64,000 bases of DNA from CAZEQK01 sp964514395 (GCA_964514395.1 CAZEQK010000001.1:62001-126000), one strand, 5' to 3'. Positions 44,974-54,156 are shown, counted from the stretch's first letter. Notes: a model not told the origin generated them from the sequence alone. Program-made: numbers and translations.

Positions 44974-45743
44974 GAATACTAACGGCAATGATAAAAAAAG
45001 AAATGGTTGAAATGCTCAAAAATTATAAATGGCTCATTGTACCTGTTTTATTTATGTTTTTTGGTGCCATGCAGCCAATCACTTATTACTATATGCCAGA
45101 AATTTTGAAAATGGCTAGTTTTCCTCAAGGAACAATACTTCAAATACCTGTACCTACTCCTGGTGAGACAATGATTTCTGTTTACAGCCAATTCAACCAA
45201 ATAGGTATTTTAGTATTAGTGCTTATCTCCATGGGCGCAATAGCCAATGAAGTGAAAAGTGGAGTAGCTGAAACAATATTAGTAAAACCCATATCCATAA
45301 AACATTATATATCATCCAAATGGATCGCCTATTTTAGTATCACTATTGTAGGTTCTTTATTAGGCGTTATGATTGGCTATTTTTATACCATTCAGCTCAT
45401 TGGTGATATTTCCTTTATTATTATCGTAAAGAGTGCTGTAATTTATCTTTTTTATCTATTAATCTATGTTGGCCTGTCCTTGTTTTTTTCAAGTATTTTT
45501 ACAAGTGGTATCGCAGCAGGTGGAATAACCATTACCATTGCAATCGTTCTTTCAATTATCGGTAGCTTGCCGTTTCATCTATGGTGGTTGCCATCGTACT
45601 TGTTAAACATTAATCAGCATATATTGTTACAGAAGCCGTTAGAATATCTCTGGTATAGTATTCCTACTACCTTCATCTATCTTCTATTATTGTTCTATGG
45701 AAGTGTGGTCATCACTAAAAACAAATCGAATGTAGTGAACTAA
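44970..45743 (+). CDS. ABC-2 type permease (YxlG-like)
   Basis: 257 residues with six membrane helices, starting MIKKEMVEMLKNYKWLIVPV, and the exporter block VLISMGAIANEVKSGVAETI LVKP split around residue 90. It is the membrane partner of the ATPase upstream. A terminator follows. Confidence 0.88.
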   Translation: MRILTAMIKKEMVEMLKNYKWLIVPVLFMFFGAMQPITYYYMPEILKMASFPQGTILQIPVPTPGETMISVYSQFNQIGILVLVLISMGAIANEVKSGVAETILVKPISIKHYISSKWIAYFSITIVGSLLGVMIGYFYTIQLIGDISFIIIVKSAVIYLFYLLIYVGLSLFFSSIFTSGIAAGGITITIAIVLSIIGSLPFHLWWLPSYLLNINQHILLQKPLEYLWYSIPTTFIYLLLLFYGSVVITKNKSNVVN

Positions 45744-45764
45744 TAACCATTTCTATACAAAATA

Positions 45765-45796
45765 AAGAGAATTTCATATTTTGAAATTCTCTTTTA
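45765..45796. terminator. Bidirectional terminator
   Basis: AAAGAGAATTTCA/TGAAATTCTCTTT stem between the convergent permease and glycosyltransferase genes, with T-rich ends on both strands. Confidence 0.8.
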
Positions 45797-46894
45797 AATA
45801 TTTAATAAGATCTGTTCAATTGTCTCTTTACCAAAATCTTTATTATAATAATTAAATTTGGATAAGACCGCTTGAGGATTTTTTAAAAATCGTTCTAAAA
45901 AGGTAATAAGCTCTTGTGGATCAGCCATAGATACACCTAGATTATTTTTAATAATATATTTACTATTGTCCTTTTCTTGACCAGGTATAGGATTTAATAA
46001 AATCATTGGTAATCCTTTATCTATTGCCTCTGCTGCTGTGACTCCACCTGGCTTTGTGATTAGTAAATCGGAGGCGTCCATTAATTCATCAACATTACTA
46101 ACATAACCGTGAATACTAATATTCGGATGATTAAATAATGGATTTTCCTTTAGAGAGCTATATAATTTTTGGTTTTGTCCAGCTACTACGATTAACTGAA
46201 TTTGATTTCTATAGGCAGCAAGCACATGCAATAGATCATTTGATATGCCTATACCTAAGCCGCCACCCATATAAAGAATGGTTGGTAAACTACTTAATGT
46301 TAAATCATTTCTTATTAACTGCTTATCTTTTTTTGACCAAAATTTTGGACTAGTAGGAATTCCTGTTATAAATATCTGTTCACTCTTCACACCAAGCCTT
46401 ATTAAATGTTTTTTTGCAGCATGAGAATGCACATAGTAATAATCAACACCTGTACTAACCCACAACCCATGAGCACTAAAATCAGTTAAAACAGTGTGTA
46501 AAGGAATATTGAGTCCCATTCGCTTCAGACGAGAAATAACGGCACTAGGAAACGGATGTGTTGTAATAATAATATCTGGTTTTATATTGTTAATTAGGTG
46601 GATGCTATGGGAATATATCGTACGATGGAGAATATATTCAAACTGTCGCTTTACTGCTTTCTCTTTTCTTAAATGATATAACAGACCCCATAGCTTAGGA
46701 GAGTAGCGCAGGGTCTTTAAGTAGATTGCTGTTACCAAATGAATTAATTTTGGTCGAAGTCCAGCTCCTATCTCTAGAACGTTACTCTGCCAATCTGGTC
46801 TATATAATTTTATTCCGTCTCTTATTGCTTCAGCAGCTTTCGTGTGACCTGATCCAAAGCCTTCAGATAATACTAATATTTGTTTTATTGCCAT
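45794..46894 (-). CDS. Diacylglycerol glucosyltransferase-like glycosyltransferase (UgtP/MGDG synthase family)
   Basis: 366 residues from ATG at 46894, which has GGAGAAAG upstream; a longer frame starts 30 codons earlier without a site. The N-terminal MGDG-synthase domain has LVLSEGFGSGHTKAAEAI and TTHPFPSAVISRLKRM, and the GT28 C-terminal domain has the donor site LITKPGGVTAAEAIDKGLPM. The family adds sugar to diacylglycerol in the membrane. The exact acceptor is not known. Confidence 0.85.
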   Translation of the reverse strand: MAIKQILVLSEGFGSGHTKAAEAIRDGIKLYRPDWQSNVLEIGAGLRPKLIHLVTAIYLKTLRYSPKLWGLLYHLRKEKAVKRQFEYILHRTIYSHSIHLINNIKPDIIITTHPFPSAVISRLKRMGLNIPLHTVLTDFSAHGLWVSTGVDYYYVHSHAAKKHLIRLGVKSEQIFITGIPTSPKFWSKKDKQLIRNDLTLSSLPTILYMGGGLGIGISNDLLHVLAAYRNQIQLIVVAGQNQKLYSSLKENPLFNHPNISIHGYVSNVDELMDASDLLITKPGGVTAAEAIDKGLPMILLNPIPGQEKDNSKYIIKNNLGVSMADPQELITFLERFLKNPQAVLSKFNYYNKDFGKETIEQILLNI

Positions 46895-46958
46895 ATTTTC
46901 TTTCTCCTTAAAATAATAAAAAATAAAATTTTTTAAAATATGAAAAACTCTACTTACA

Positions 46959-47454
46959 TTATATATTAAAAATGATACTGGCACTAAAAAAATTAACGAC
47001 TATGAATGAAGTAATCGTTCCTATTAATACTCCTACTGCACAATCCGTGGGATAATGAAGTCCCAAATACATTCTAGAAATACTAACCACCGCAGCGATA
47101 GGTAACACGACCATCGCTAATATAATGGAGTGTAGAGAAAATACAACAGCAATAGCAAAGCTTGAAGTAGAATGTCCTGATGGGAAGGAATAGTCAATTA
47201 ATGGATTAGTCAGAACTCTTGTGTCAGGAATAATCATATAGGGTCTTTTATTGCCATTTACCCTCACCTAATAAAATAATAATTAACATAGATGATACGG
47301 TAAAAGTAGCACCACCAAGATGAGTGATTCGCGAAAAAATAACATCAAGAAATGAATTTCTAAGCTGTTTATTAATAAATACAAATAAATTCCTATCATA
47401 CATCGTTATCCAGCTTAATAATAGTTGCATTGAATCTACTCCCATCTTTTTCAA
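46959..47454 (-). pseudogene. PAP2-family phosphatase, broken by deletion and frameshift
   Basis: The N-terminus reads MYDRNLFVFINKQLRNSFLD and ITHLGGATFTVSSMLIIILL, then meets a stop. In the next frame it continues at NKRPYMIIPDTRVLTNPL, followed by FPSGHSTSSFA (motif 2) and SRMYLGLHYPTDCAVG (motif 3). The segment with the first conserved motif (K....RxRP) is mostly lost, about 20 codons. It lies before the glycosyltransferase gene. Confidence 0.82.
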
Positions 47455-47578
47455 CTATTATAAACTTAAAATGTAAAGCTCATATTGAATAAGTGTAAAA
47501 TTATCATATCGTTATAAAGACGGCCATTTTATAAAAAAAGTTCATTTTTCTAACCCTCTAATTAGGGAGATGGATAAG

Positions 47579-47634
47579 TTGCAAAAAATTAAAGATTCGC
47601 CTATAATATAAATAAAAATTAGATATTTTTCTAA
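47579..47634 (+). promoter_or_regulatory. sdpRI promoter and operator
   Basis: TTGCAA (47579-47584), 17 bases, TATAAT (47602-47607): a strong sigma-A promoter. Just downstream, TTAGA (47619-47623) and TCTAA (47630-47634) form an operator-like pair over the transcript start, suited to autorepression by the first gene. Confidence 0.7.
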
Positions 47635-47671
47635 ATATTAAAATATATAATGATAAGGAAGTGATGAATAG

Positions 47672-47965
47672 ATGCCACCATTTAATAATACCTTTAAAGC
47701 TTTATCTGATCCGACTAGACGAAAAATCATACAATTATTAAATAAATCACCAATGACTGCCGGTGAAATTGCTGATCAGTTTGACATGACAAAGCCCAGT
47801 ATTTCCCATCATTTGAATATATTAAAACAAGCTGACATGATTATTGATGAAAAGCGTGGACAGTTTGTATTATATAAGCTTAATACAACAGTATTTCAAG
47901 ATATGATAAAGTGGTTCCTAGAAATCACGAAAAATAAGGAGGATGAAAAAGATGAAAAAATCTGA
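47672..47965 (+). CDS. sdpR: ArsR-family repressor, SdpR-like
   Basis: 97 residues: a winged helix (FKALSDPTRRKIIQLLNKSP, then AGEIADQFDMTKPSISHHLN, and RGQFVLYKLN). No metal-binding cysteines are visible. It is directly upstream of an SdpI-like immunity gene, as in the Bacillus subtilis sdpRI operon, where SdpI holds SdpR at the membrane when the SDP toxin is present. AAGGAAGTGATG gives the ribosome site. Confidence 0.88.
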   Translation: MPPFNNTFKALSDPTRRKIIQLLNKSPMTAGEIADQFDMTKPSISHHLNILKQADMIIDEKRGQFVLYKLNTTVFQDMIKWFLEITKNKEDEKDEKI

Positions 47966-48614
47966 TTGGCTACTTTTGTTATTTGTACTATCCACATTTG
48001 TAATTGGTATTATTTTTTATCCAAATATGCCTGATAAGATACCAATCCATTGGAATATCAAAGGGCAGGTCGACAATTATGGTAATAAATTTTTTGGAAC
48101 ATTTATGATACCTGGCTTGAACCTTGCTCTCTTTTTCCTTTTTCTCATTTTACCAAAGGTTGATCCAAGGAAAGAGAATTATAAGAATTTTAATAACTCA
48201 TATACAATATTCCGTTGGACCATGCACATTTTCCTTTCCATTTTATTTATTTTAATCTTAATTAATTCTTTAAAAACGGCTTATGAGCTTCCAAGGTATT
48301 TTCAAATACAATTTGTTGTTTCTTTATTTGTAGCAATTTTATTTATTATTATTGGTAATTATCTAGGTAAAATAAGGGATAATTTTTTTATCGGTATCAG
48401 GACTCCTTGGACATTAAGCAGTAAGGAGGTTTGGTATAAAACCCACCGTCTCGCAGGTAAATTATATGTAATATCTGGTGTAATCGGCGTTATTGGCAGT
48501 TTTTTTGGTGGGATGATTAGTTTTATCCTGTTATTGGTACCTATTTTTCTTTCATCTATCTATAGTGTTATCTATTCCTATTTTGCATTCCAAAAGGAAA
48601 AAAATAAAAAATAG
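47952..48614 (+). CDS. sdpI: SdpI-family immunity membrane protein
   Basis: 220 residues from ATG at 47952, nine bases after AAGGAGG; an ATG at 47943 is too close to that site. A DUF1648 segment (YPNMPDKIPIHWNIKGQVDN) is followed by the SdpI part (NFFIGIRTPWTLSSKEVWYK TH). Six membrane helices. In Bacillus subtilis it protects from the SDP peptide toxin and signals to SdpR. No toxin gene is nearby, so it may protect from others' toxin. Confidence 0.9.
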   Translation: MKKSDWLLLLFVLSTFVIGIIFYPNMPDKIPIHWNIKGQVDNYGNKFFGTFMIPGLNLALFFLFLILPKVDPRKENYKNFNNSYTIFRWTMHIFLSILFILILINSLKTAYELPRYFQIQFVVSLFVAILFIIIGNYLGKIRDNFFIGIRTPWTLSSKEVWYKTHRLAGKLYVISGVIGVIGSFFGGMISFILLLVPIFLSSIYSVIYSYFAFQKEKNKK

Positions 48615-48645
48615 TAAATCAAGAAGCATCATATTAAATAAAACT

Positions 48646-48680
48646 GAGTCATACAATTCTGTTATTGTAGACTCTTTTTT
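48646..48680 (+). terminator. Intrinsic terminator after sdpI
   Basis: GAGTCATACAA/ATTGTAGACTC stem with one mismatch, then seven T. Confidence 0.85.
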
Positions 48681-48786
48681 TGTTTAATATAACTAGATAT
48701 TAGTAGCTGGTAATAATTTAACATTGACAATGTTATAAAGGTATTGATAGAGTTAAATAAACGCTCAATATGAAAGGAGCACATAA

Positions 48787-49845
48787 ATGAATCAACTTCA
48801 CACATTCGGGTGGTATGCAAAAAAAATTTCACCTCTCTTGCCTAAGAAAGCATTTAAGCCCGTTCCATCACGCCTGTGGGGTGGACTTGCTTATTTTATG
48901 ATTGCAGTCGCTGGTTTACTTGCTATTGGCTTATTTGATTTACATCTTCTCTACAATTTTGCTATTGCTATTCTATTAGGTTTGAGCTATGCAGGCATGG
49001 GGTTTTTGGGACATGAAATCTTACATGGTACTGTCATTAGAAAATCATGGCTCCGAGATTTGCTTGGAACGATTGCATTCTGGCCATTAAATACAGGATC
49101 TTTATTATGGAGAACATGGCATAATCTGAATCACCATGTTTATACACAGCATGAAGAGAAGGATCCCGATGCTTGGCCAAGTCTTGAGCAATTTTTAGAT
49201 AAACCATTATTAAAATGGACATACCGACTACCGTTACCAATACGTTCTATAATTGGATTCATCTCACTATCCATTACTTTTACAATACATTCTTTCATGA
49301 TGCTCATACGTTTTACTAAGGAATTGAATCGTAAGAAAAAATCCACTATATGGCTACAATTAATTCTTCCTTGGTCATCCTGGATTGGACTGTTATTTGT
49401 TATTGGCTTCAATAAATGGTTGTTTGCCTATCTATTACCACTATTGATTGCAAATTTCATTGTGATGAGTTATATTTCAACAAACCATCGCTTAAATCCC
49501 CTTGTTGATACCAATGATCCTTTAGCAAACAGTCTTTCCCTTAAGGTACCAAAGTGGGTGAATATTCTACATTTTAATTTTTCCTTGCACACGGAGCATC
49601 ATATTTTCCCAGGTATGAACCCTAAATACTATCCTTTGGTAAAAAAACATATTAAAGCATTATGGCCGGAGAGATACCATGAAATGCCTTTAGGAAATGC
49701 GTTAAAAGCGCTTTGGAAAACACCACGAATTTATTATAAGAAAAAAGAAGTAATTGATCCCTATCAAGGGAAGCTATATGGATTATTAGGAAATGGATTA
49801 ACTCTAAAGGATATAAAAATAAGAAAAATAAATTTAGAAAAATAA
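48787..49845 (+). CDS. Membrane fatty-acid desaturase
   Basis: 352 residues with membrane helices in pairs and the three histidine boxes of di-iron desaturases: GHEILHGT, WHNLNHHVYT, and HTEHHIFPGM. The enzyme puts a double bond into membrane acyl chains using oxygen. An upstream TTGACA (48725) and a small palindrome AACATT/AATGTT point to regulated transcription. GAAAGGAGCACAT gives the ribosome site. Confidence 0.9.
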   Translation: MNQLHTFGWYAKKISPLLPKKAFKPVPSRLWGGLAYFMIAVAGLLAIGLFDLHLLYNFAIAILLGLSYAGMGFLGHEILHGTVIRKSWLRDLLGTIAFWPLNTGSLLWRTWHNLNHHVYTQHEEKDPDAWPSLEQFLDKPLLKWTYRLPLPIRSIIGFISLSITFTIHSFMMLIRFTKELNRKKKSTIWLQLILPWSSWIGLLFVIGFNKWLFAYLLPLLIANFIVMSYISTNHRLNPLVDTNDPLANSLSLKVPKWVNILHFNFSLHTEHHIFPGMNPKYYPLVKKHIKALWPERYHEMPLGNALKALWKTPRIYYKKKEVIDPYQGKLYGLLGNGLTLKDIKIRKINLEK

Positions 49846-49857
49846 TGGCTGAAAACT

Positions 49858-49894
49858 AAAAATCCTTTTTGCATATAACTGCAAAAAGGATTTT
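49858..49894 (+). terminator. Intrinsic terminator after the desaturase gene
   Basis: AAATCCTTTTTGCA/TGCAAAAAGGATTTT stem, followed by ATTTGT. Confidence 0.8.
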
Positions 49895-50046
49895 ATTTGT
49901 AGACAAAATCTACAAACTGGAGACTGTGAGAAGCTAGTCGAGTTCTAGACGTCAAAAAATCTGCGGATTGAGTGTACGTAGTGGTACATAATGGACGTGG
50001 ATTTTGAAGACAACAACGAAATCGGCAGCTTTGTCATCAGTCTTAA
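49895..50046. repeat. Dispersed intergenic repeat R1, copy b
   Basis: The core AACGAAATCGGCAGCTTTG with TCATCAGTCTT (50015-50044) matches copies at 19260-19286 and 56844-56870. The left part (49895-50014) includes palindromes (GTAGACAAAATCTAC, GTACGTAGTGGTAC). No gene. Confidence 0.55.
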
Positions 50047-50048
50047 TC

Positions 50049-51044
50049 TTATTTGCTTTCCCATTTTGTTAATAATGCTACTTCTTTTTCCTGTGTTAAA
50101 CCAGCTTTTAATGGTTCGTCTATATTCTCTTTCTTTAACCAATCCAATGTATCTATGATGGTTTCTTGAAAAGGTCGAAATAATAAGCCTCTACTCACAG
50201 CTTTATCCACATTAATCGTTTGAAAACCTACATATTCCTTTGAACCCGGTAACCATAATGGTAAATCTGAAAAAGGAGCCACTTCCTGCTCGATTAGAAA
50301 TTCATCATCAACCCATACCAATTCGGCAATAGAATTGGTTCGTTTATTACATTCAGATAAGACTTCACCAACGGTAGTTTGATGCTTAACTCCTGTTGCA
50401 TTATAGATACCTGTCTCCTTCTTTTCCACCATCCTCACAATCCATTTCGATAAATCTCTAACATCGATGAACTGTGCAGGCCTATCAGGTATGCCAGGAG
50501 CTAAAACCCTACCACCCTTATTCATTCGATAAGGCCAATAGGTAAATCGATCAGATGGATCATAGGGACCAACGATCAATCCAGGTCGTATAACCAAACT
50601 TTTATTAGGTAGTTTAGTCATTACTTCTTTTTCACATAATGCCTTTAATGCACCGTAGCTTTCTCCATTCATCTCTTCTACTGATTCATCTGTTAACTCT
50701 GAAATACCATAGCTTTCATCAATACCTTCTTGTTCATAATCCTTATATACGGAAATAGTTGAAATAAAGGTGTAGTGATCTACATTTTTAAAAAGTATAT
50801 CTACTGATTTCTTAACAATACGTGGAACATAACCAGAGGTATCAATAACTGCATCCCAGTACCTGTTCTTCAACTGCTCTAAGCTGCCATCTCGATCACC
50901 GATAATCGTTTCTAAATGAGGAAATAGTTCTGGATTTTCCTTTCCCCTATTAAAAAGGGTAATTTCATGGCTATTTTTTAATGCTGCTTCCACAATGTGT
51001 CTCCCTAAAAATTTTGTGCCACCAAGCACTAATATTTTCATCAT
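50049..51044 (-). CDS. NAD-dependent epimerase/reductase (extended SDR)
   Basis: 331 residues. N-terminal Rossmann motif VLGGTKFLGRHIVEAAL, then DTSGYVPRIV, with the active-site Tyr-Lys in ESYGALKALCEK and RPGLIVGPYDPSDRFTYWPY. It belongs to the group of atypical SDRs near isoflavone-reductase-like and CSP41-like proteins. The substrate is unknown. GGAGGGG precedes its ATG. Confidence 0.85.
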   Translation of the reverse strand: MMKILVLGGTKFLGRHIVEAALKNSHEITLFNRGKENPELFPHLETIIGDRDGSLEQLKNRYWDAVIDTSGYVPRIVKKSVDILFKNVDHYTFISTISVYKDYEQEGIDESYGISELTDESVEEMNGESYGALKALCEKEVMTKLPNKSLVIRPGLIVGPYDPSDRFTYWPYRMNKGGRVLAPGIPDRPAQFIDVRDLSKWIVRMVEKKETGIYNATGVKHQTTVGEVLSECNKRTNSIAELVWVDDEFLIEQEVAPFSDLPLWLPGSKEYVGFQTINVDKAVSRGLLFRPFQETIIDTLDWLKKENIDEPLKAGLTQEKEVALLTKWESK

Positions 51045-51085
51045 TTACCCCTCCATTTTTCCTAGGTTTCAGCTCTACTTTTTTT

Positions 51086-51133
51086 ATCTTCGGTTTCAAC
51101 AAGACTCCATCTGAACCAAGTCTTCTTTATTAA
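51086..51133. repeat. Repeat R3, short copy (no insert)
   Basis: Continuous 48 bases that match the two flanks of the 131-base insert at 42220-42350. It includes the last 11 codons of the AlkD-like gene. Confidence 0.65.
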
Positions 51134-51794
51134 TGACCTTTAATGCTTCTCTTTTACTAAGTGGTGCCAATTCATTCGCTTCGACAAAGCTTTTTACTAC
51201 CTCTGGCATTGTTTTTGAATATTCCCGTAATGCCCACCCTATTGCCTTCTGAATAAAAAACTCTTTGGATGAAGTAAAGCGTTTGATAATACTAAATAAT
51301 AATTGTTCATCTGTCGTATCCTTATATTTAAGCTGAAATAGTATTGCAGTTCTATTGAGCCACATATTATCTGATGCTGTCCACCTTTGTACATACTCCA
51401 TGATTAATGCTGGATATTTTTTTAATAGGATACCGATAAAGCTTACTGCTATACTGTCAACTGTATCCCACCAGGATTTATGAATCACAAGAAATTCGAA
51501 TAACTGGATGGTATCCTTTGTCCAATGCTTTTTCATTCTATCCAATATAAATAGTGCGGTATATTGATATTCTCTTTCAGGGAGCTCCCATAAATCCTTT
51601 ACAATCATATCTACACTTGCCACATCTGGCAAACCGTATTCTTTAACAAACTGCTTACTTAATTCATCTCGATCTGGTGCTTTGATTCCAAAAAAATCAA
51701 ATTGGTCCTTTAAATATTTTTTCATTGCTATCGCTTTCTCTTGATCCCTGTTCTCTTCATATAGTTTCGTTAAAGGGTTAAAATAATCTACCAT
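51096..51794 (-). CDS. DNA alkylation repair protein, AlkD-like
   Basis: 232 residues of HEAT-like repeats: FFGIKAPDRDELSKQFVKEY, WELPEREYQYTALFILDRM, VIHKSWWDTVDSIAV, and MWLNRTAILFQLKYKDTTDE. These match the AlkD family of DNA glycosylases that remove N3- and N7-alkylpurines. The last 11 codons lie in repeat R3, so the natural C-terminus may have been replaced. Confidence 0.88.
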   Translation of the reverse strand: MVDYFNPLTKLYEENRDQEKAIAMKKYLKDQFDFFGIKAPDRDELSKQFVKEYGLPDVASVDMIVKDLWELPEREYQYTALFILDRMKKHWTKDTIQLFEFLVIHKSWWDTVDSIAVSFIGILLKKYPALIMEYVQRWTASDNMWLNRTAILFQLKYKDTTDEQLLFSIIKRFTSSKEFFIQKAIGWALREYSKTMPEVVKSFVEANELAPLSKREALKVINKEDLVQMESC

Positions 51795-51844
51795 TATAAT
51801 CTCCTTCTTTAAGATTAATCATCTTATTATAAAAAATATACCAT

Positions 51845-51905
51845 TTAGTGAAACTTCATTTAGATGAAATTCCTGAATGTTAGTTGAACTTATCCTTATC
51901 CCCAA
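51845..51905 (-). repeat. Dispersed repeat R2, inverted partial copy
   Basis: On the minus strand it holds GGATAAGTTCAACTAACATT CAGG and ATGAAGTTTCACTA, matching 52855-52905. It lies on the other side of the DUF1189 gene in inverse orientation. Confidence 0.6.
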
Positions 51906-51945
51906 TTATCTCTAGGCTAGTATTAGTGGCTGTTTGCTAATAATA

Positions 51946-51972
51946 AAAAAAAAGACCTGTGACAGGCCTTTA
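51946..51972 (-). terminator. Terminator of the DUF1189 gene
   Basis: AGGCCTGTCACAGGTCTT hairpin (CCTGT/ACAGG core), then eight T on the minus strand. Confidence 0.8.
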
Positions 51973-52764
51973 ATTTATTTCTTCCGCTTCCGTTTTCACA
52001 TTGTGCTCTGCTTTTTTTATGTTATTGATAGCCAATATAGCAATAATGATAGCAATTCCATAATATAGATACCACCGCAAATTAATATCGAATATAGCTA
52101 GCAATATATGAAGAATAACAGGTAATGTTAACGAATAGATAGCAATACTATATAAATTGCCAAATGTTAGTCTTAGGCTTCGTACTGCTGAAATAATTAA
52201 ACCTATGAGACTAAGGATCAGAGCACTAAATAATTTACCAATCATAAAGAAGATTAATACTAGGGCACCAACAATAACTCCTAACCATTTTAAAATTGGT
52301 AGCCATTGAAGTACTACATCTTTATTTAAGTCCAAACCGATATCACTAAATCTATAAGTTTGTATTTGAAAAGCATTTTGTTTTACAATCACTTCATCCT
52401 TCAGAACTAAGATTCCTGCAGGTTCGTTAACCAATATATCTGGTGTTGTCACACCACTTGTATCAATGATAAATAAGTCTTCATTCTCTTCATTTAAAAT
52501 AATTGGCATCTTTCCTTCAACATGTAGCACTCCATTTGACAATGTAAAATCAGGGAGTTCTGTTTCAACCTTTGAAATAAACGTATTAATTCCATTATTA
52601 AGCTTAGTAGCAGTTATAATTCCGGAAATCGACCCAAAAATCAAAGAGAATAACAATAAGTAGATAAAAGCCCTTCCAGTTCCTTCCTTGATCATCCTTG
52701 GATACTTATCAAATTTAGTAAAGCTGTAGTAGAGCTTTTTAAAAAAAGATACTCTCTCCATCAT
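51970..52764 (-). CDS. DUF1189 membrane protein
   Basis: 264 residues. FKKLYYSFTKFDKYPRMIKE is the typical DUF1189 start, then one membrane helix, an outside domain (about residues 55-150) and four or more C-terminal helices. Function is unknown to me; members occur in many Firmicutes. Repeat R2 copies flank the gene on both sides. Confidence 0.85.
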   Translation of the reverse strand: MMERVSFFKKLYYSFTKFDKYPRMIKEGTGRAFIYLLLFSLIFGSISGIITATKLNNGINTFISKVETELPDFTLSNGVLHVEGKMPIILNEENEDLFIIDTSGVTTPDILVNEPAGILVLKDEVIVKQNAFQIQTYRFSDIGLDLNKDVVLQWLPILKWLGVIVGALVLIFFMIGKLFSALILSLIGLIISAVRSLRLTFGNLYSIAIYSLTLPVILHILLAIFDINLRWYLYYGIAIIIAILAINNIKKAEHNVKTEAEEIN

Positions 52765-52800
52765 TCAACCCTTCCTTTTCTATTTAGTCATTCCACATGC

Positions 52801-52905
52801 CCGATAGCTAACTGACGCTAATTTTTCCTTAAAAAAAGCGACACTAACCTCCTGGATAAGTTCTACTAACATTCAGGTAATGCTTCTGAATGAAGTTTCA
52901 CTAAT
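52801..52905 (+). repeat. Dispersed repeat R2, copy 1
   Basis: Begins CCGATAGCTAACTGACGCTAA, continues AAAAGCGACACTAACCTCC and ends GAATGAAGTTTCACTA. It aligns along its full length with 61339-61440. The remainder of 52906-53091 holds the upstream region of the ArsR-type gene. Confidence 0.7.
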
Positions 52906-53091
52906 GAAGAATATCTGTAATACTATTCCATCTTATAATGACTTTCAAAAAGTGTCTAGATTATTATTAAAAATTTTAACTATATCTAAAATAAGTATAG
53001 ACATTTATTAGGCATTCTATTATAATTACTGCAATTTTACATATAATTAAATTTAATTAACTATATGGTTAATCTTTAGGAGGTAACAACA

Positions 53092-54138
53092 CTGATAGCT
53101 TTAGAAAATTGGTTGAAAAAGCATGTGACTATTACATATATCCCAATATACGAGTTTTATTTAAGCTTACATGTGTTAGCAAATGCACAGCATCATATGA
53201 CAAGATTGAATTGGGGAAATAAAATGCTCGAAAAAATTCCTCACTCATTAAAAAAAGAATTAACTTTCTTTAAGTCAATGACCTCTGATTATCTTAACCT
53301 AATGGACACAATAGTTCTTTGGGATGAATCAACTACAGTATCGATTGAAGCAGGCATAGAGATATTAACCACACTAACAGACATAAACTTTATTACTTAT
53401 ATGCTAGGCTATGATAAGGGTGAAAATATAATTGAACAGTATGTCAATGGAAATCATGCTGAGACCTTAGAAAGCTTTAACCCAGAAATGAAGCAGCTAT
53501 TGAGAAACCCAAAAACAACAAGAAAAAAACTCATCCATTTTTTATATGAATATTTGACCTATTATCAAAAAGAGCATCGAAGAGTGGAGCCTTGGTTAAT
53601 AAGATTTGTGCATGATAGCAGAAAACAATTTGATAAAGACCCCCTGGCTTTCATGGGAAAAATTCATCCAAGATTGACTGTTTATGATGATATGCTGCAA
53701 TTCGATAAGGCTAAAACCTATCAATTTTCTTATAAAAATTTAAAGCATGTCTTTGTGGTTCCTTCTTCATTTGTTCATCCTCATCTATTATTAGGAATTC
53801 ATCAAGATATGATATCAACAGCCATCGACGTTCATGTTCCAGGTGAGGATGCAATCTCAAAAGTTCCTGAGGATTTTGTCCAAATCATGAAAGCTTTAAG
53901 TGATCAAACGAGATTAACCATTTTAAAAATGCTCCTTCATCATCCTTATTGCATACAACAGCTGTCTGATCTTCTTAATATTAGTGAACCTGCCGTTTCA
54001 AAGCATTTAAGGATACTTAAAAAAGCAGATTTAATATGGAGTGAAAGGCAAGGACATTTTGTCTTTTATCAAAGTAATATTGGACGACTAGATATGTTAC
54101 AGGTTGAAATTCATCAATTTATCGATATGGAATTTTAA
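53092..54138 (+). CDS. ArsR-type regulator with a long N-terminal domain
   Basis: 348 residues if it starts at the CTG at 53092, eight bases after AGGAGG; the first usual start is the TTG at 53113, which is far from that site. The N-terminal 250 residues form a helical domain with blocks such as YIPIYEFYLSLHVLANAQHH and FVVPSSFVHPHLLLG, as in DUF5937-type ArsR proteins. The C-terminal 90 residues are a winged helix (MKALSDQTRLTILKMLLHHP, LNISEPAVSKHLRILKKA). It is ten bases or so before the ABC exporter genes and probably controls them. Confidence 0.85.
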   Translation: MIALENWLKKHVTITYIPIYEFYLSLHVLANAQHHMTRLNWGNKMLEKIPHSLKKELTFFKSMTSDYLNLMDTIVLWDESTTVSIEAGIEILTTLTDINFITYMLGYDKGENIIEQYVNGNHAETLESFNPEMKQLLRNPKTTRKKLIHFLYEYLTYYQKEHRRVEPWLIRFVHDSRKQFDKDPLAFMGKIHPRLTVYDDMLQFDKAKTYQFSYKNLKHVFVVPSSFVHPHLLLGIHQDMISTAIDVHVPGEDAISKVPEDFVQIMKALSDQTRLTILKMLLHHPYCIQQLSDLLNISEPAVSKHLRILKKADLIWSERQGHFVFYQSNIGRLDMLQVEIHQFIDMEF

Positions 54139-54156
54139 TGAAAAGGAGTGAACAAT

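Noticed and set aside
48720..48760. TTGACA with palindrome AACATTGACAATGTT as a defined operator for the desaturase gene
   Set aside because: The -10 is unclear and the short palindrome contains the -35 itself; I mention it in the gene entry but do not list it as a site.
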